From: Ignavibacteria bacterium
Lineage (GTDB): Bacteria > Bacteroidota > Ignavibacteria > Ignavibacteriales > Ignavibacteriaceae
DNA length: 61,649 nucleotides
Assembly (NCBI GenBank): GCA_030693705.1
Contig: JAUYAB010000064.1
Coordinates: forward strand, 1 to 61,649
Direction: 5' to 3'
Shown here: positions 1-7,733 of the stretch, one piece after another
Position numbering within the stretch: the first letter of the stretch is position 1
How the letters are laid out: each line of letters starts with the position of its first letter
The notes under the pieces: model-generated
What the model was told of the DNA's origin: nothing
The model's input: only the letters and a program-made list of their open reading frames with translations
The model's database searches: none
Made by a program: the position numbers and the translations under genes

Positions 1-515
1 AAGAAGATTGAGACCAAATTGTCCCATGTTTGTGATTACATTTGTCTAAAGTCGCATGAATGATTCTTATGAAGAAGATTGAGACTTCTGTAAGTGGCAT
101 ATAGCCTCCTATTATTTTGTCTGTCGCATGAATGATTCTTGTGAAGAAGATTGAGACTTATAAGCCAAAGTAAACGCTATCTTCATCGTACGTCGCATGA
201 ATGATTCTTATGAAGAAGATTGAGACTTCTGTAAGTGGCATATAGCCTCCTATTATTTTGTCTGTCGCATGAATGATTCTTATGAAGAAGATTGAGACAA
301 AAACGCCAGTAGTGACATAAAACACCTCATTTAATGTCGCATGAATGATTCTTATGAAGAAGATTGAGACTTTTGTAGTTTTTCGTGTTCCATAATGCTC
401 CTTTATTGTCGCATGAATGATTCTTATGAAGAAGATTGAGACAGTTCCGGCTGCAAATTCTCCATTTGCGAGGTTTACAATGTCGCATGAATGATTCTTA
501 TGAAGAAGATTGAGA
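1..515 (+). CRISPR. CRISPR array, trailing end (8 repeats, 7 spacers visible)
   Basis: A 35-bp repeat beginning GTCGCATGAATG and ending AGATTGAGAC recurs at 51-85, 123-157, 192-226, 264-298, 336-370, 408-442 and 482-515, with a cut repeat end at 1-14. Spacers are 34-39 bp. The repeat at 123-157 has one substitution (G for A at position 20). Spacers 86-122 and 227-263 are identical. The last repeat (482-515) lacks its final C and runs straight into a palindrome, which suggests that this is the trailer end and that the leader lies to the left; the ATTGAGAC 3' end, like the ATTGAAAC tag of many type I/III repeats, agrees with plus-strand transcription. No cas gene is in the window, so the subtype is not assigned. 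Confidence 0.97.
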
Positions 516-556
516 AGCCCTCACCCAACCTCTCCCAAGGGGAGAGGAGTTAGGGC
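516..556. repeat. Palindromic intergenic repeat, copy 1
   Basis: A partly palindromic sequence with core CCCTCACCCAACCTCTCCC, a short loop and the complementary GGAGAGG...TTAGGGC arm. Its first 20 bases (517-536) occur exactly, in the opposite orientation, at 2398-2417. It abuts the truncated last CRISPR repeat. It looks like a dispersed REP-type element. Confidence 0.75.
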
Positions 557-877
557 AAATGGTTGAAGATTGATTTTAATGGAGGGGAAACATAAATTGG
601 CTCAAAGAATAGTTCTTTGCTTTCTAACCACTTCCATCCGAGGTTGATCTGCCTTTTGCGAAGCTGACTGCCGTCTGCCGACTGAACATTGCTTCTCATC
701 AAAAAGAACTCTACATTTGAGATGTCAATTTTTCTGCCTTCTTCATTCTCACTACGAATTACTGACCTCTGACTCCGCCGCATTAAAATTGACAGATACT
801 CACTTCTTGAGAAGATAAAATTCATGACGGATAATATTCTGTTATGAAAGAGAAATAATTATCATACGAGGTGAATT
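557..877. other. Non-coding stretch before the lipoprotein gene
   Basis: No convincing gene is seen. A 91-codon minus-strand frame (550-825) has low-complexity composition typical of translated intergenic repeats (GCAGACGGCAGTCAGC-like words) and runs into the palindrome. The right end (864-877) carries a good ribosome binding site, CGAGGTGAATT, just before the ATG at 878. Confidence 0.5.
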
Positions 878-1501
878 ATGAAACACGTAGTTTTTATTTT
901 ATGCCTGGGTTGTTTTATAGGATGTTCCTCAACGCAGCAAACAACCGACAACTCATTCCCGCAAATATTAACGAGAACTCCACTTCCTGTTGTTCCCACA
1001 TCAATATCCCAACCCTATTTTGAGATAGACATGGTTTTATTCATTCTTGAAAATGGTTCGGTAGGGAATATAAAACTGAGACGGGCGAGCGGGGACTCAG
1101 TTTGGGATTCTCTTGCCGTTGCATCAATCCGGCAATGGCACTTCATCCCGGCGCGATTCGAAAGCAGAATCATAAGCACCTGGTTTCGGTTAAAACTAAC
1201 GGTAAGGTATGCTAATCCGATTTATTTACCACTCGCAGAAATATTATGCAACACAAAGGAGGACGCCGATTCTGTTTATCAGCAGTTGTTGCGCGGTGAA
1301 GATTTTGGTGAGCTCGCTATGCGCTATTCCGTCGCTCCTTCCCGTTTGATGAGGGGTATGCTTGGTGAAGTGGACATCAACCTTTATGCTGAGAATATTT
1401 TTAATATAATTCAGCAACTCCCGGTTGGAGAATTTACGAAACCTTTAAAATTTGGAGAACAGTTTGTAATTTTCAAACGGTTACAGAAGAGAGTGGTGTA
1501 G
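878..1501 (+). CDS. Lipoprotein with TonB C-terminal-like and parvulin-like domains
   Basis: A 207-residue envelope lipoprotein. The N-terminus is a short signal peptide ending in a lipobox (FIGCSS, Cys16). Residues about 45-110 match the TonB C-terminal pattern (VLFILENGSVGNIKL...SLAVASIRQWHFIPA). Residues about 118-205 resemble a PpiC/parvulin rotamase: A-EILCNTKEDAD, then GEDFGELAMRYSVAPS and a PVGEFTKPLKF segment. The combination is unusual, because TonB_C normally ends a protein. Start chosen for the GAGGTG ribosome site and lipobox. Role is inferred to be periplasmic or outer-membrane protein handling; the isomerase fold is short and activity is uncertain. Confidence 0.75.
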   Translation: MKHVVFILCLGCFIGCSSTQQTTDNSFPQILTRTPLPVVPTSISQPYFEIDMVLFILENGSVGNIKLRRASGDSVWDSLAVASIRQWHFIPARFESRIISTWFRLKLTVRYANPIYLPLAEILCNTKEDADSVYQQLLRGEDFGELAMRYSVAPSRLMRGMLGEVDINLYAENIFNIIQQLPVGEFTKPLKFGEQFVIFKRLQKRVV

Positions 1502-1556
1502 ATTGAGAATTGAAGATTGAGAATTGAAGATTGAGAATTGAAGATTGAAAATTGAT
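1501..1556. repeat. Tandem 14-bp repeat, four copies
   Basis: The unit GATTGAGAATTGAA is repeated three times exactly (1501-1542), followed by a fourth imperfect copy. It begins at the stop codon of the preceding gene. No coding role is seen. Confidence 0.85.
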
Positions 1557-1681
1557 GACGGATAATGGTTTTCGGATGAGTTGAATTATTGATTGAAAAT
1601 TTGAAAGATTAACAAGATTGGAAACCGAAAAATGATTTAGGGCTAAATTATAAATGAAATAAAAGCTATACTTTTTTTCCC

Positions 1682-1713
1682 TTTGCAACTCGAATTGTAA
1701 ACGACTAATTTAT
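1682..1713 (+). promoter_or_regulatory. Candidate Bacteroidota-type promoter for the toxin-antitoxin pair
   Basis: TTTG at 1682-1685 is followed after 20 bases by TAATTTAT (1706-1713), close to the TAnnTTTG -7 box. The predicted start near 1720 lies about 35 bases before the antitoxin ATG at 1754. Confidence 0.45.
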
Positions 1714-1753
1714 GTGCAAAAGAAAAATAAATTATTAGAACGTAGGAAAAACA

Positions 1754-1930
1754 ATGACTCCGCTTACAAAAGTAAAAAAAACTGCGAGTGACTCTAAAAG
1801 AAAAAGAACCGCCGACAATAGAGCGCAGCAATCAAAAATTAAACTGATTAAAGCCCTGGCGGGCAATGTTGAGTGGTCGGGGAATTTGTCCGAATCAAGA
1901 AAAAGCAGAACATTTAATGATCCTCTGTGA
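1754..1930 (+). CDS. vapB: Short VapB-like antitoxin
   Basis: A 58-residue basic protein upstream of, and overlapping by 14 bases, a PIN toxin. The C-terminal part (IKLIKALAGNVEWSGNLSES) matches the end of VapB-type antitoxins, where a W-x-G-(N/D)-L motif docks in the toxin groove. The N-terminal part is lysine-rich (TPLTKVKKTASDSKRKRTAD) and shows no ribbon-helix-helix pattern, so the DNA-binding half may be lost or replaced. Assignment rests on position and on the C-terminal motif. Confidence 0.6.
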   Translation: MTPLTKVKKTASDSKRKRTADNRAQQSKIKLIKALAGNVEWSGNLSESRKSRTFNDPL

Positions 1931-2312
1931 TACTTCAATTTGGATAAGATACTTTCGAAAAGCCGATGATCCGTTGGTAGAAAAATTCGTTTTACTGCTT
2001 CTTGAAAATAGAGTTTGTATTAATCAATTTGTATATCTGGAAATTTTGCAAGGCATTAAAAATGAGACACATTTTGAGGATGTAAGAAAGTTGCTTCTTG
2101 AGTTACCTTTTCTCAATTTCAACGGCTTGCAATCAATAGATTTAGCGATTGACATTTTTAGGAAATGCAATGGCAAAACTCCCGTGTTAACTAAACCGAT
2201 TGACACTCTTATTGCCGCAAATGCAATCGAAAATAATGTAGAACTCTTTCACCGGGATAAGGATTTCAATTTCATTGCAGAAAAATTTCCTTTAAAAGTT
2301 TTCTCATTTTAA
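1917..2312 (+). CDS. vapC: VapC-type PIN domain ribonuclease toxin
   Basis: A 131-residue PIN domain protein. The start is taken at ATG 1917 because the family begins MILCDTSIW. The acidic residues of the PIN active site are all present: Asp5 (CDTS), Glu42 (YLEILQG), Asp96 (IDTLIAANA) and Asp114 (HRDKDF, with Asp116). Known VapC toxins cleave tRNA or rRNA and are held inactive by VapB. The gene overlaps the antitoxin stop by 14 bases, so translation is probably coupled. The toxin appears intact, in contrast to the broken copy at 2729-2921. Confidence 0.9.
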   Translation: MILCDTSIWIRYFRKADDPLVEKFVLLLLENRVCINQFVYLEILQGIKNETHFEDVRKLLLELPFLNFNGLQSIDLAIDIFRKCNGKTPVLTKPIDTLIAANAIENNVELFHRDKDFNFIAEKFPLKVFSF

Positions 2313-2384
2313 TTACTCACTTCTAACAACTGACAACCAACGACTAATCGCAAACGAACGGAATCTTGATCGAAATAATCACTT

Positions 2385-2417
2385 CACCTCTCCCTTTGGG
2401 AGAGGTTGGGTGAGGGC
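2385..2417. repeat. Palindromic intergenic repeat, copy 2 (inverted)
   Basis: Contains CACCTCTCCCTTTGGGAGAGG followed by TTGGGTGAGGGC. Bases 2398-2417 are the exact reverse complement of 517-536. Together with copy 1 it brackets the lipoprotein gene and the intact vapBC pair in inverted orientation. Confidence 0.75.
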
Positions 2418-2425
2418 TAAATTTT

Positions 2426-2484
2426 TCCCGATTAACTTTTGACCGGGATTTTTTTTATTTTAAAGGTAAGAATAACCGAGATAT
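2426..2484 (+). repeat. 59-bp direct repeat, copy A
   Basis: Identical to 2941-2999 except for one base (T/A at repeat position 12). It contains a terminator-like hairpin (TCCCG, 13-base loop, CGGGA) followed by eight T, then AT-rich leader sequence. The two copies flank a 456-bp segment with the second toxin-antitoxin pair. Confidence 0.9.
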
Positions 2485-2513
2485 ACAAAGAACGAATTAG
2501 GAGAATCGTAAGT

Positions 2514-2726
2514 ATGGAGAAACAAGTTTCTTATCAACAAAAATTTGATGAACTTCCAGAGTATTTAAGGAAAAATGTTGAACTTTATATCGACTTCCTT
2601 TTAGAAAAACAAAAACCTAAAAGAAATACTAAACTCAAACAATCATGGGCTGGATCCCTAAAACAATATAAAAGTGAGTACACTTCAGTTGAACTTCAAA
2701 AACTTGCTTTGAAATTGAGAAGTTAA
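2514..2726 (+). CDS. DUF2281-like antitoxin
   Basis: A 70-residue protein starting at ATG 2514 (the frame is open further upstream, but into the direct repeat). It has the form of DUF2281 antitoxins: an N-terminal helix pair (YQQKFDELPEYLRKNVELYIDFLLEK), a basic linker, and the C-terminal WAGSLKQYKSEYTSVELQKLALKLRS, close to the usual WAGGLK...YTSVELQxKAL. The partner toxin two bases downstream is broken, so this is an orphan antitoxin unless it acts in trans. Confidence 0.75.
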   Translation: MEKQVSYQQKFDELPEYLRKNVELYIDFLLEKQKPKRNTKLKQSWAGSLKQYKSEYTSVELQKLALKLRS

Positions 2727-2728
2727 AA

Positions 2729-2921
2729 ATGTTTTTAGTTGATACGAATATCCGGCTTGAAAGAATGTTGGATCAAGAAAAGTCCGATGAAGTAAGGGCA
2801 ATTGTTTGTTTCGCAAAAAAATAATTTAATCTTAGTAACGTTGGATAAGGATTTCAAAAATAGAGGTTTTAAGACTTACTCTCCGCTCCAAGCTCTTCGG
2901 CTAAAAAAAGCTAAAAACTAA
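2729..2921 (+). pseudogene. vapC-type toxin remnant (internal deletion and frameshift)
   Basis: The N-terminal piece starts at ATG 2729 (MFLVDTNI, with the first PIN aspartate) and stops at 2824 after 31 codons. A second frame continues to a stop at 2921 and encodes the typical PIN end: LILVTLDKDFKNRGFKTYSPLQ. The middle, with the second and third catalytic acids, is missing. The total is 193 bases against about 400 for an intact gene. Confidence 0.85.
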
Positions 2922-2940
2922 CCATATCACATAACGAGGT

Positions 2941-2999
2941 TCCCGATTAACATTTGACCGGGATTTTTTTTATTTTAAAGGTAAGAATAACCGAGATAT
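2941..2999 (+). repeat. 59-bp direct repeat, copy B
   Basis: Second copy of the repeat at 2426-2484. It ends three bases before the ATG at 3003 and so forms the leader of that gene. This is probably the original copy and A the duplicate, because B sits in the natural upstream position. Confidence 0.9.
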
Positions 3000-3002
3000 G
3001 CA

Positions 3003-4706
3003 ATGTTTGAGAAGGAAATACAATTTATCACCGATTTTAATCTGAATAAGATTAAACGGCTTGGATCGTTTTTTACTTTGGACGATCTGACCAAGGCAAA
3101 AGTCCACCCGGCTATTGTACAGTACATTTCTGCGGAAATTGACTATTTGATTTTTTTAGACCGGCAGAATCTGTTGCAGAAGTCAGTATTCGATTATAGC
3201 GGACTTGAGATCGCGCAGCATTTTTTTGCAATTAGCAGCGAAATTAAAAAGAATAAACTCCTTCCGTACGAAGAAGTAAAAAAGATCATTCAACAAGCGG
3301 TTACTTTTCAACTGACGTATTTGCTCCGTCCGGTTTGGACACTGAAAAAGTTTGTGTTTGACTCAAGTGAGATACGTTCTCAAGAAGAAGTCAAATTGTT
3401 TTTCAATTACCTCTACTTTTTTGATTACTACAAGAAGATCTTTCTCACGATCCTTGAAAAGAAGCAACTCCTCTCGATCAGCATTTATGAATTTGAGTCT
3501 CTGCTTGAAAAAATACAGAAGCAGTTACTTGAACAACAAATGAGAAACGTACTTGAGAACGCGCTGATTGATGCGGCGGAATTCCTAAATACCGGCGAGG
3601 TTACAAAGACCAAACTAACGATTGAAACGCTTGAAATATTTTTAAAAGATAAAGGACTCCGCAACCACATTTTCAAAGTAAGAAAACTTCTTTCTGTTGA
3701 TCCGAAACAAAAGTTTGAACTTTCGGAAATTTTTTCTGCTCTTTTCAGTCCGATTACTTTTGAAGATGAACAATATGCAATTGAAGAAGAAACATCGGCA
3801 GCAGCGCCGAAAGATGAGGCGCAGCTTGATATCTTTCAATCTGCCGAAGAAGTTTTGAAAGAAGAAGAGAATCTTTCAGACGAAATTTTTGAAAGTGTTG
3901 CAGAACCTGAATATGCTCGCGAAGAATTCGATGTAACGTTGGATTCGATCATTGGAGAAAATGAACCATCTCAATTTGATGAGGAAGAGTCTATCGAAGA
4001 ATTTTCCATCTCCAAAGAAGATGATAAACCTGATGAGCAAGTTGACTTACCCGTGGAAGAAAATTTCAGTTTAGATAATCCGGTTGATAAAGACTTCACT
4101 ACTGAAGAAGAACTTCATGTGGAAGATACTTTTCTTGACGAAGAGTTAGTTGATGAAGATAATGAGAGTGAAGAGGCGCTTCCCGTAGATGATGATCTTT
4201 CTTTTGGTGAAGATGAAAGCAAAGAGGAGAATTTTGAAAAGACCGATGAAGCAGAATCTGCAATTGAAAAGTTTCCAGATGATAATGCTGTTGTTCAATC
4301 TGACAACGGAGAAATTTCATTTGAAAAATATTTTAAGGAAGAGTTAGAAAAAAATGAAGCGCTTCTTGAGGGAGAATCTTTACCGGAAGAAGAAAGAGAA
4401 GAACCGTCTCAACCGCTTTTCGAAGAGTCAACACTGGAACCCGAAACCGCAAACGAAGAGCCGGAAATAGATATCTTTAGTTATTTTACCACAAAAGAGA
4501 CGATGAAAATTATTAGCGGAATTTTTAATCAGGATAGTTTAGATTTTGTGAACACGCTTGAACGGATAGCGGAATGTTCACATGAAGATGAAGCGGATCA
4601 AATTTTAAAAGATGTTTTTCTTTCTTATCGCGTAAATTCAGTAGGAAAAGAGGCAGCGATGCTTCGGGAAAAGGTCGAACAATATTTTCGTGATAAGGAG
4701 TTATAA
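3003..4706 (+). CDS. Conserved-looking acidic protein upstream of obgE, unknown function
   Basis: A 567-residue soluble protein that I do not recognise. Residues 1-250 are mostly helical with aromatic residues (VHPAIVQYISAEIDYLIFLDRQNLL). Residues about 255-480 are extremely rich in Glu and Asp and probably disordered. Residues about 485-567 form a compact helical end (IFSYFTTKETMKIISGIF...YFRDKEL). No signal peptide or membrane helix is seen. Its stop codon overlaps the obgE start (TAATG), so the two are co-translated. It could act near the ribosome or DNA, but that is only an inference from context. Confidence 0.85.
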   Translation: MFEKEIQFITDFNLNKIKRLGSFFTLDDLTKAKVHPAIVQYISAEIDYLIFLDRQNLLQKSVFDYSGLEIAQHFFAISSEIKKNKLLPYEEVKKIIQQAVTFQLTYLLRPVWTLKKFVFDSSEIRSQEEVKLFFNYLYFFDYYKKIFLTILEKKQLLSISIYEFESLLEKIQKQLLEQQMRNVLENALIDAAEFLNTGEVTKTKLTIETLEIFLKDKGLRNHIFKVRKLLSVDPKQKFELSEIFSALFSPITFEDEQYAIEEETSAAAPKDEAQLDIFQSAEEVLKEEENLSDEIFESVAEPEYAREEFDVTLDSIIGENEPSQFDEEESIEEFSISKEDDKPDEQVDLPVEENFSLDNPVDKDFTTEEELHVEDTFLDEELVDEDNESEEALPVDDDLSFGEDESKEENFEKTDEAESAIEKFPDDNAVVQSDNGEISFEKYFKEELEKNEALLEGESLPEEEREEPSQPLFEESTLEPETANEEPEIDIFSYFTTKETMKIISGIFNQDSLDFVNTLERIAECSHEDEADQILKDVFLSYRVNSVGKEAAMLREKVEQYFRDKEL

Positions 4707-5713
4707 TGTTTATTGATTATGCACAAATTAACATCTCAGCCGGTAAAGGCGGAGACGGCGCGGTAACGTTTCGCCGCGAAAAATATGTCCCGAAAGGCGG
4801 TCCTTCGGGCGGAAACGGCGGCAAAGGCGGGGATGTAATCCTCGTTGCAAATAGTAATTTATCTACACTATTAGATTACCGTTACAAAAAAAATTATGCC
4901 GCAGAAGATGGGGCTGCCGGTGCGAATTCTTTAAAAGACGGAAAGAATGGAAAAGATATCATTGTTCAAGTTCCCGTTGGTACGCTCATTAAAGATTCCG
5001 AAACCGAAAAAATTCTTTATGATTTGAATAAAAACGGGATGCAAGTTATCGTGGCAAAAGGAGGACGAGGCGGCAAAGGAAATTCTAATTTTGCAACGCC
5101 AACCAACCAAACTCCCCGTTTTGCTGAAGACGGTAAGCCGGGTGAAGAAATAAAAATTATTTTAGAATTAAAATTGATTGCAGATGTTGGTCTGGTTGGA
5201 TTTCCGAACGCCGGAAAATCAACGCTGATCTCTACTATCTCCGAAGCCAAACCGAAAATTGCCGATTATCCTTTCACTACACTTGAACCAAATTTGGGAA
5301 TTGTGCGTTATAAAGAATATCAGAGTTTTACGGTAGCGGATATTCCCGGAATAATTGAAGGAGCGTCTCAAGGCAAGGGGCTCGGACTCTTATTTCTAAG
5401 ACATATTGAAAGAACGGAAATTCTTTTATTTTTGATCGACAGTCAATCGGAAGATTATCAAAAGGATTTTTCAATTCTGCTAAAGGAATTGAAAACGCAC
5501 AGTAAGATTTTAGCGCAAAAGAAAAAAATTATAAGTATTTCAAAAGCCGATCTATTATCTGAAGAAGATATTATCAAACTGAAGAAGAAAAAATTTCGCG
5601 GAGCCGATTCGCCGACATTAGTTTTTTCTTCGGCAACACGGAATGGGATACAGGAACTCCTGGATTACCTTTGGAAAGAACTTATTTTATTACACAAAGA
5701 GGTAGAAGAATGA
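4706..5713 (+). CDS. obgE: GTPase Obg/CgtA
   Basis: 335 residues. The glycine-rich Obg fold occupies residues 1-158 (GKGGDGAVTFRREKYVPKGG...GGRGGKGN). The G domain follows: G1 GFPNAGKST at 165-173, the switch FTTLEPN, G3 DIPG and G4 SKAD (Ser in place of the usual Asn of NKxD). The C-terminal OCT domain seen in some homologues is absent, as in the short forms. Obg is an essential GTPase of large-subunit assembly and stress signalling. It overlaps both neighbours by 1 and 4 bases, which indicates tight co-translation. Confidence 0.97.
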   Translation: MFIDYAQINISAGKGGDGAVTFRREKYVPKGGPSGGNGGKGGDVILVANSNLSTLLDYRYKKNYAAEDGAAGANSLKDGKNGKDIIVQVPVGTLIKDSETEKILYDLNKNGMQVIVAKGGRGGKGNSNFATPTNQTPRFAEDGKPGEEIKIILELKLIADVGLVGFPNAGKSTLISTISEAKPKIADYPFTTLEPNLGIVRYKEYQSFTVADIPGIIEGASQGKGLGLLFLRHIERTEILLFLIDSQSEDYQKDFSILLKELKTHSKILAQKKKIISISKADLLSEEDIIKLKKKKFRGADSPTLVFSSATRNGIQELLDYLWKELILLHKEVEE

Positions 5714-6555
5714 AAAAAAACATTATCAATCTTTTTTTATCGTTATTTTCGGTCGTCATCATCAGTTCGTGCAGCGGCAGCGGCGGATTTAATATGTTCT
5801 CTGATTCAGAGGATATAAAACTTGGGCACGATGTCTCGGCTGAAATGTTAAATAATCAAGCGGAATACCCGGTTTTTAGAGGCGATCCAACGATCAAAAC
5901 TTATATTGATCAACGCATCTTTAGTCAGATATTAACATCACCTAAGATCGCAAAGAAAAATGTTTACGATTATAAGATAGAATTAATTGCAGACGACAAC
6001 ACTTTAAATGCTTTTGCATTGCCGGGGGGAAACGTTTACGTCTACACCGGATTGTTGAAATTTCTTAATTCCGAAGCAGCTCTTGCAGGAGTTTTAGCGC
6101 ACGAAATTGCGCACGCCGAGAGACGACACGCTACTCAACGGATGACAAAATATTACGGAACTCAATTTTTAGTAGGAATGCTTCTCGGTAGTCAACCTTC
6201 GAAAGTGGCAGAAGTCGCTTCAAATCTTTTTGTAGGGCTTGCGTTTTTAGCCAACAGCAGATCGGATGAAGATGAAGCCGATAAATATTCGATCGAATAT
6301 CTTAAGGATACACGCTTTTATCCCGGTTCAGTAAAATTCTTTTTTGAAGAAATGCGGGATGACGGGTTAGTGAGTTCAAAGAGTAATAAAGTTGCTACGT
6401 TTCTCTCCACACATCCCGACCCGGTTAACCGCATTGCAAAAGCCAATGAGCGGTTGCAAAGTTCAGGTATTGCTATTAAAGATTGGAAATCCAACGATGC
6501 CAATCTTTTTAAAAATGAATATGCGGCAAACATCAAAAACAAACTTCCAAAATAA
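5710..6555 (+). CDS. M48 family metalloprotease, lipoprotein
   Basis: 281 residues with the start at ATG 5710, overlapping the obgE stop as ATGA. The signal peptide ends in a lipobox (ISSCSG, Cys21). The zinc site is HEIAH (131-135), and the third ligand lies in RSDEDEADKYS (Glu187/189). NAFALPGGNVYVYTGLL precedes it, as in BepA/LoiP-type peptidases. STHPDPVNRI near residue 237 is also typical. It probably acts in the periplasm in quality control of outer-membrane proteins. It lacks the TPR tail of BepA, so it is closer to short M48 lipoproteins. Confidence 0.93.
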   Translation: MKKNIINLFLSLFSVVIISSCSGSGGFNMFSDSEDIKLGHDVSAEMLNNQAEYPVFRGDPTIKTYIDQRIFSQILTSPKIAKKNVYDYKIELIADDNTLNAFALPGGNVYVYTGLLKFLNSEAALAGVLAHEIAHAERRHATQRMTKYYGTQFLVGMLLGSQPSKVAEVASNLFVGLAFLANSRSDEDEADKYSIEYLKDTRFYPGSVKFFFEEMRDDGLVSSKSNKVATFLSTHPDPVNRIAKANERLQSSGIAIKDWKSNDANLFKNEYAANIKNKLPK

Positions 6556-6557
6556 GA

Positions 6558-7553
6558 ATGCGGTATAGAAAACTCGGGAAAACAAACTTATTAGTTTCTG
6601 AAATTGGTTTTGGATCATGGGCAATCGGGGGACCGGTAATGGCGGGTAATGTTCCGATCGGATGGGGAATGGTTGATGATGAAATATCGAAGAAAGCCAT
6701 TGTTAAAGCGGTTGAACTCGGCGTCAATTTTTTTGATACCGCAGATTTTTACGGGCTCGGGCACAGTGAAGAATTACTTGGAAAAGTTTTTAAAGGAAAA
6801 TGGAACGACATTATCCTTGCCTCAAAAGTTGGAAATACTTTGTTGGAAGATGGTTCTGCCGGAAATAATTATTCCAAAGAATATATTTTAAAGGCATGCG
6901 AGCAAAGTTTAAAGCGGCTTAATAAAGAGACGATCGATGTGTACCAACTTCACAGTGCGCGGATGCAAGATCTAAAACAAGGTGAATGTATCGAAGCGAT
7001 GGAGCAGCTTCAGCATGAAGGGAAAATTAGGTATTGGGGAATTTCCCTCAACACTTTTGAACCGCAGCAAGAAGCAAAATTTTTTGTTGAACATCAAATC
7101 GGACACACGTTCCAAATAGCTTTTAGTATTATAAATCAAATAGCCTTAAAAGAAGTTTTTCCCTTGGCGATTGAAAATAATTATGGAATTATTGCACGGG
7201 TTCCTCTTCATTTTGGTTTGCTCAGCGGAAAATTTTCGAGAGAAAAAACTTTCCCGAAAAATGATCATAGAAGCAATAGGTTGAATCCGGAATTATTAAA
7301 TCTTTCTCTCGATAAATTGGAGAAAGTGTTTGCGTTAGCCGAAAGAAGAAAAATGGAAAAAGATAGTTTTGCGATGAGCTTTATTTTAAGCCATCAAGGA
7401 GTCTCATCCGTTATTCCCGGAATAAGAAATGAAGCGCAGGCAGTTGCAAACGTAAAAGAATTTCCAACACTTTTTGATGAAGATATCGACTTTCTTCACA
7501 GTTATTATGAAAGTGATTTACAACTTTTAATGGAAGCATATCGCAAAGGATAA
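6558..7553 (+). CDS. Aldo/keto reductase
   Basis: 331-residue NADPH-dependent oxidoreductase of the aldo/keto reductase superfamily. The catalytic tetrad is visible: Asp60 and Tyr65 (FFDTADFYGLGHSE), Lys90 (ILASKVG), His132 (YQLHSA). The C-terminal SVIPGIRN matches the cofactor-binding region. It starts 3 bases after the protease stop and is the last gene of the run from 3003. The substrate cannot be told. A related enzyme lies at 55200-56174. Confidence 0.92.
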   Translation: MRYRKLGKTNLLVSEIGFGSWAIGGPVMAGNVPIGWGMVDDEISKKAIVKAVELGVNFFDTADFYGLGHSEELLGKVFKGKWNDIILASKVGNTLLEDGSAGNNYSKEYILKACEQSLKRLNKETIDVYQLHSARMQDLKQGECIEAMEQLQHEGKIRYWGISLNTFEPQQEAKFFVEHQIGHTFQIAFSIINQIALKEVFPLAIENNYGIIARVPLHFGLLSGKFSREKTFPKNDHRSNRLNPELLNLSLDKLEKVFALAERRKMEKDSFAMSFILSHQGVSSVIPGIRNEAQAVANVKEFPTLFDEDIDFLHSYYESDLQLLMEAYRKG

Positions 7554-7563
7554 AATTTGTAGA

Positions 7564-7580
7564 ACAGATTGGTAATCTGT
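7564..7580 (+). terminator. Hairpin after the aldo/keto reductase gene
   Basis: ACAGATT-GGT-AATCTGT forms a perfect 7-bp stem directly after the stop codon. There is no T-run, so it is only a possible terminator or RNA-stabilising hairpin. Confidence 0.3.
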
Positions 7581-7733
7581 GAAACACTTGACTAAAATGA
7601 TTGCTCATTTACCATCCGGGTGTGGATTTTTATAGGAACAGCTTCTTTTGTTTTCAGATTGAGTACTTTAACTAACTATGAAAACGACATCGAGAAATAA
7701 ATGTTTAAAGATTTTAAGAATTGTACGATAATT

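Noticed and set aside
1-515. Assigning a CRISPR-Cas subtype
   Set aside because: No cas gene is in the window, and the repeat alone does not decide between type I and type III.
550-825. A 91-codon minus-strand frame next to the CRISPR array
   Set aside because: Composition is that of translated low-complexity intergenic repeats, it runs into the palindrome, and no domain pattern is visible.
1473-1938. Three overlapping minus-strand frames of 62-71 codons
   Set aside because: They lie over the 14-bp tandem repeat and the antitoxin/toxin genes and are rich in Phe, Ser and Leu as expected for antisense frames of AT-rich sequence.
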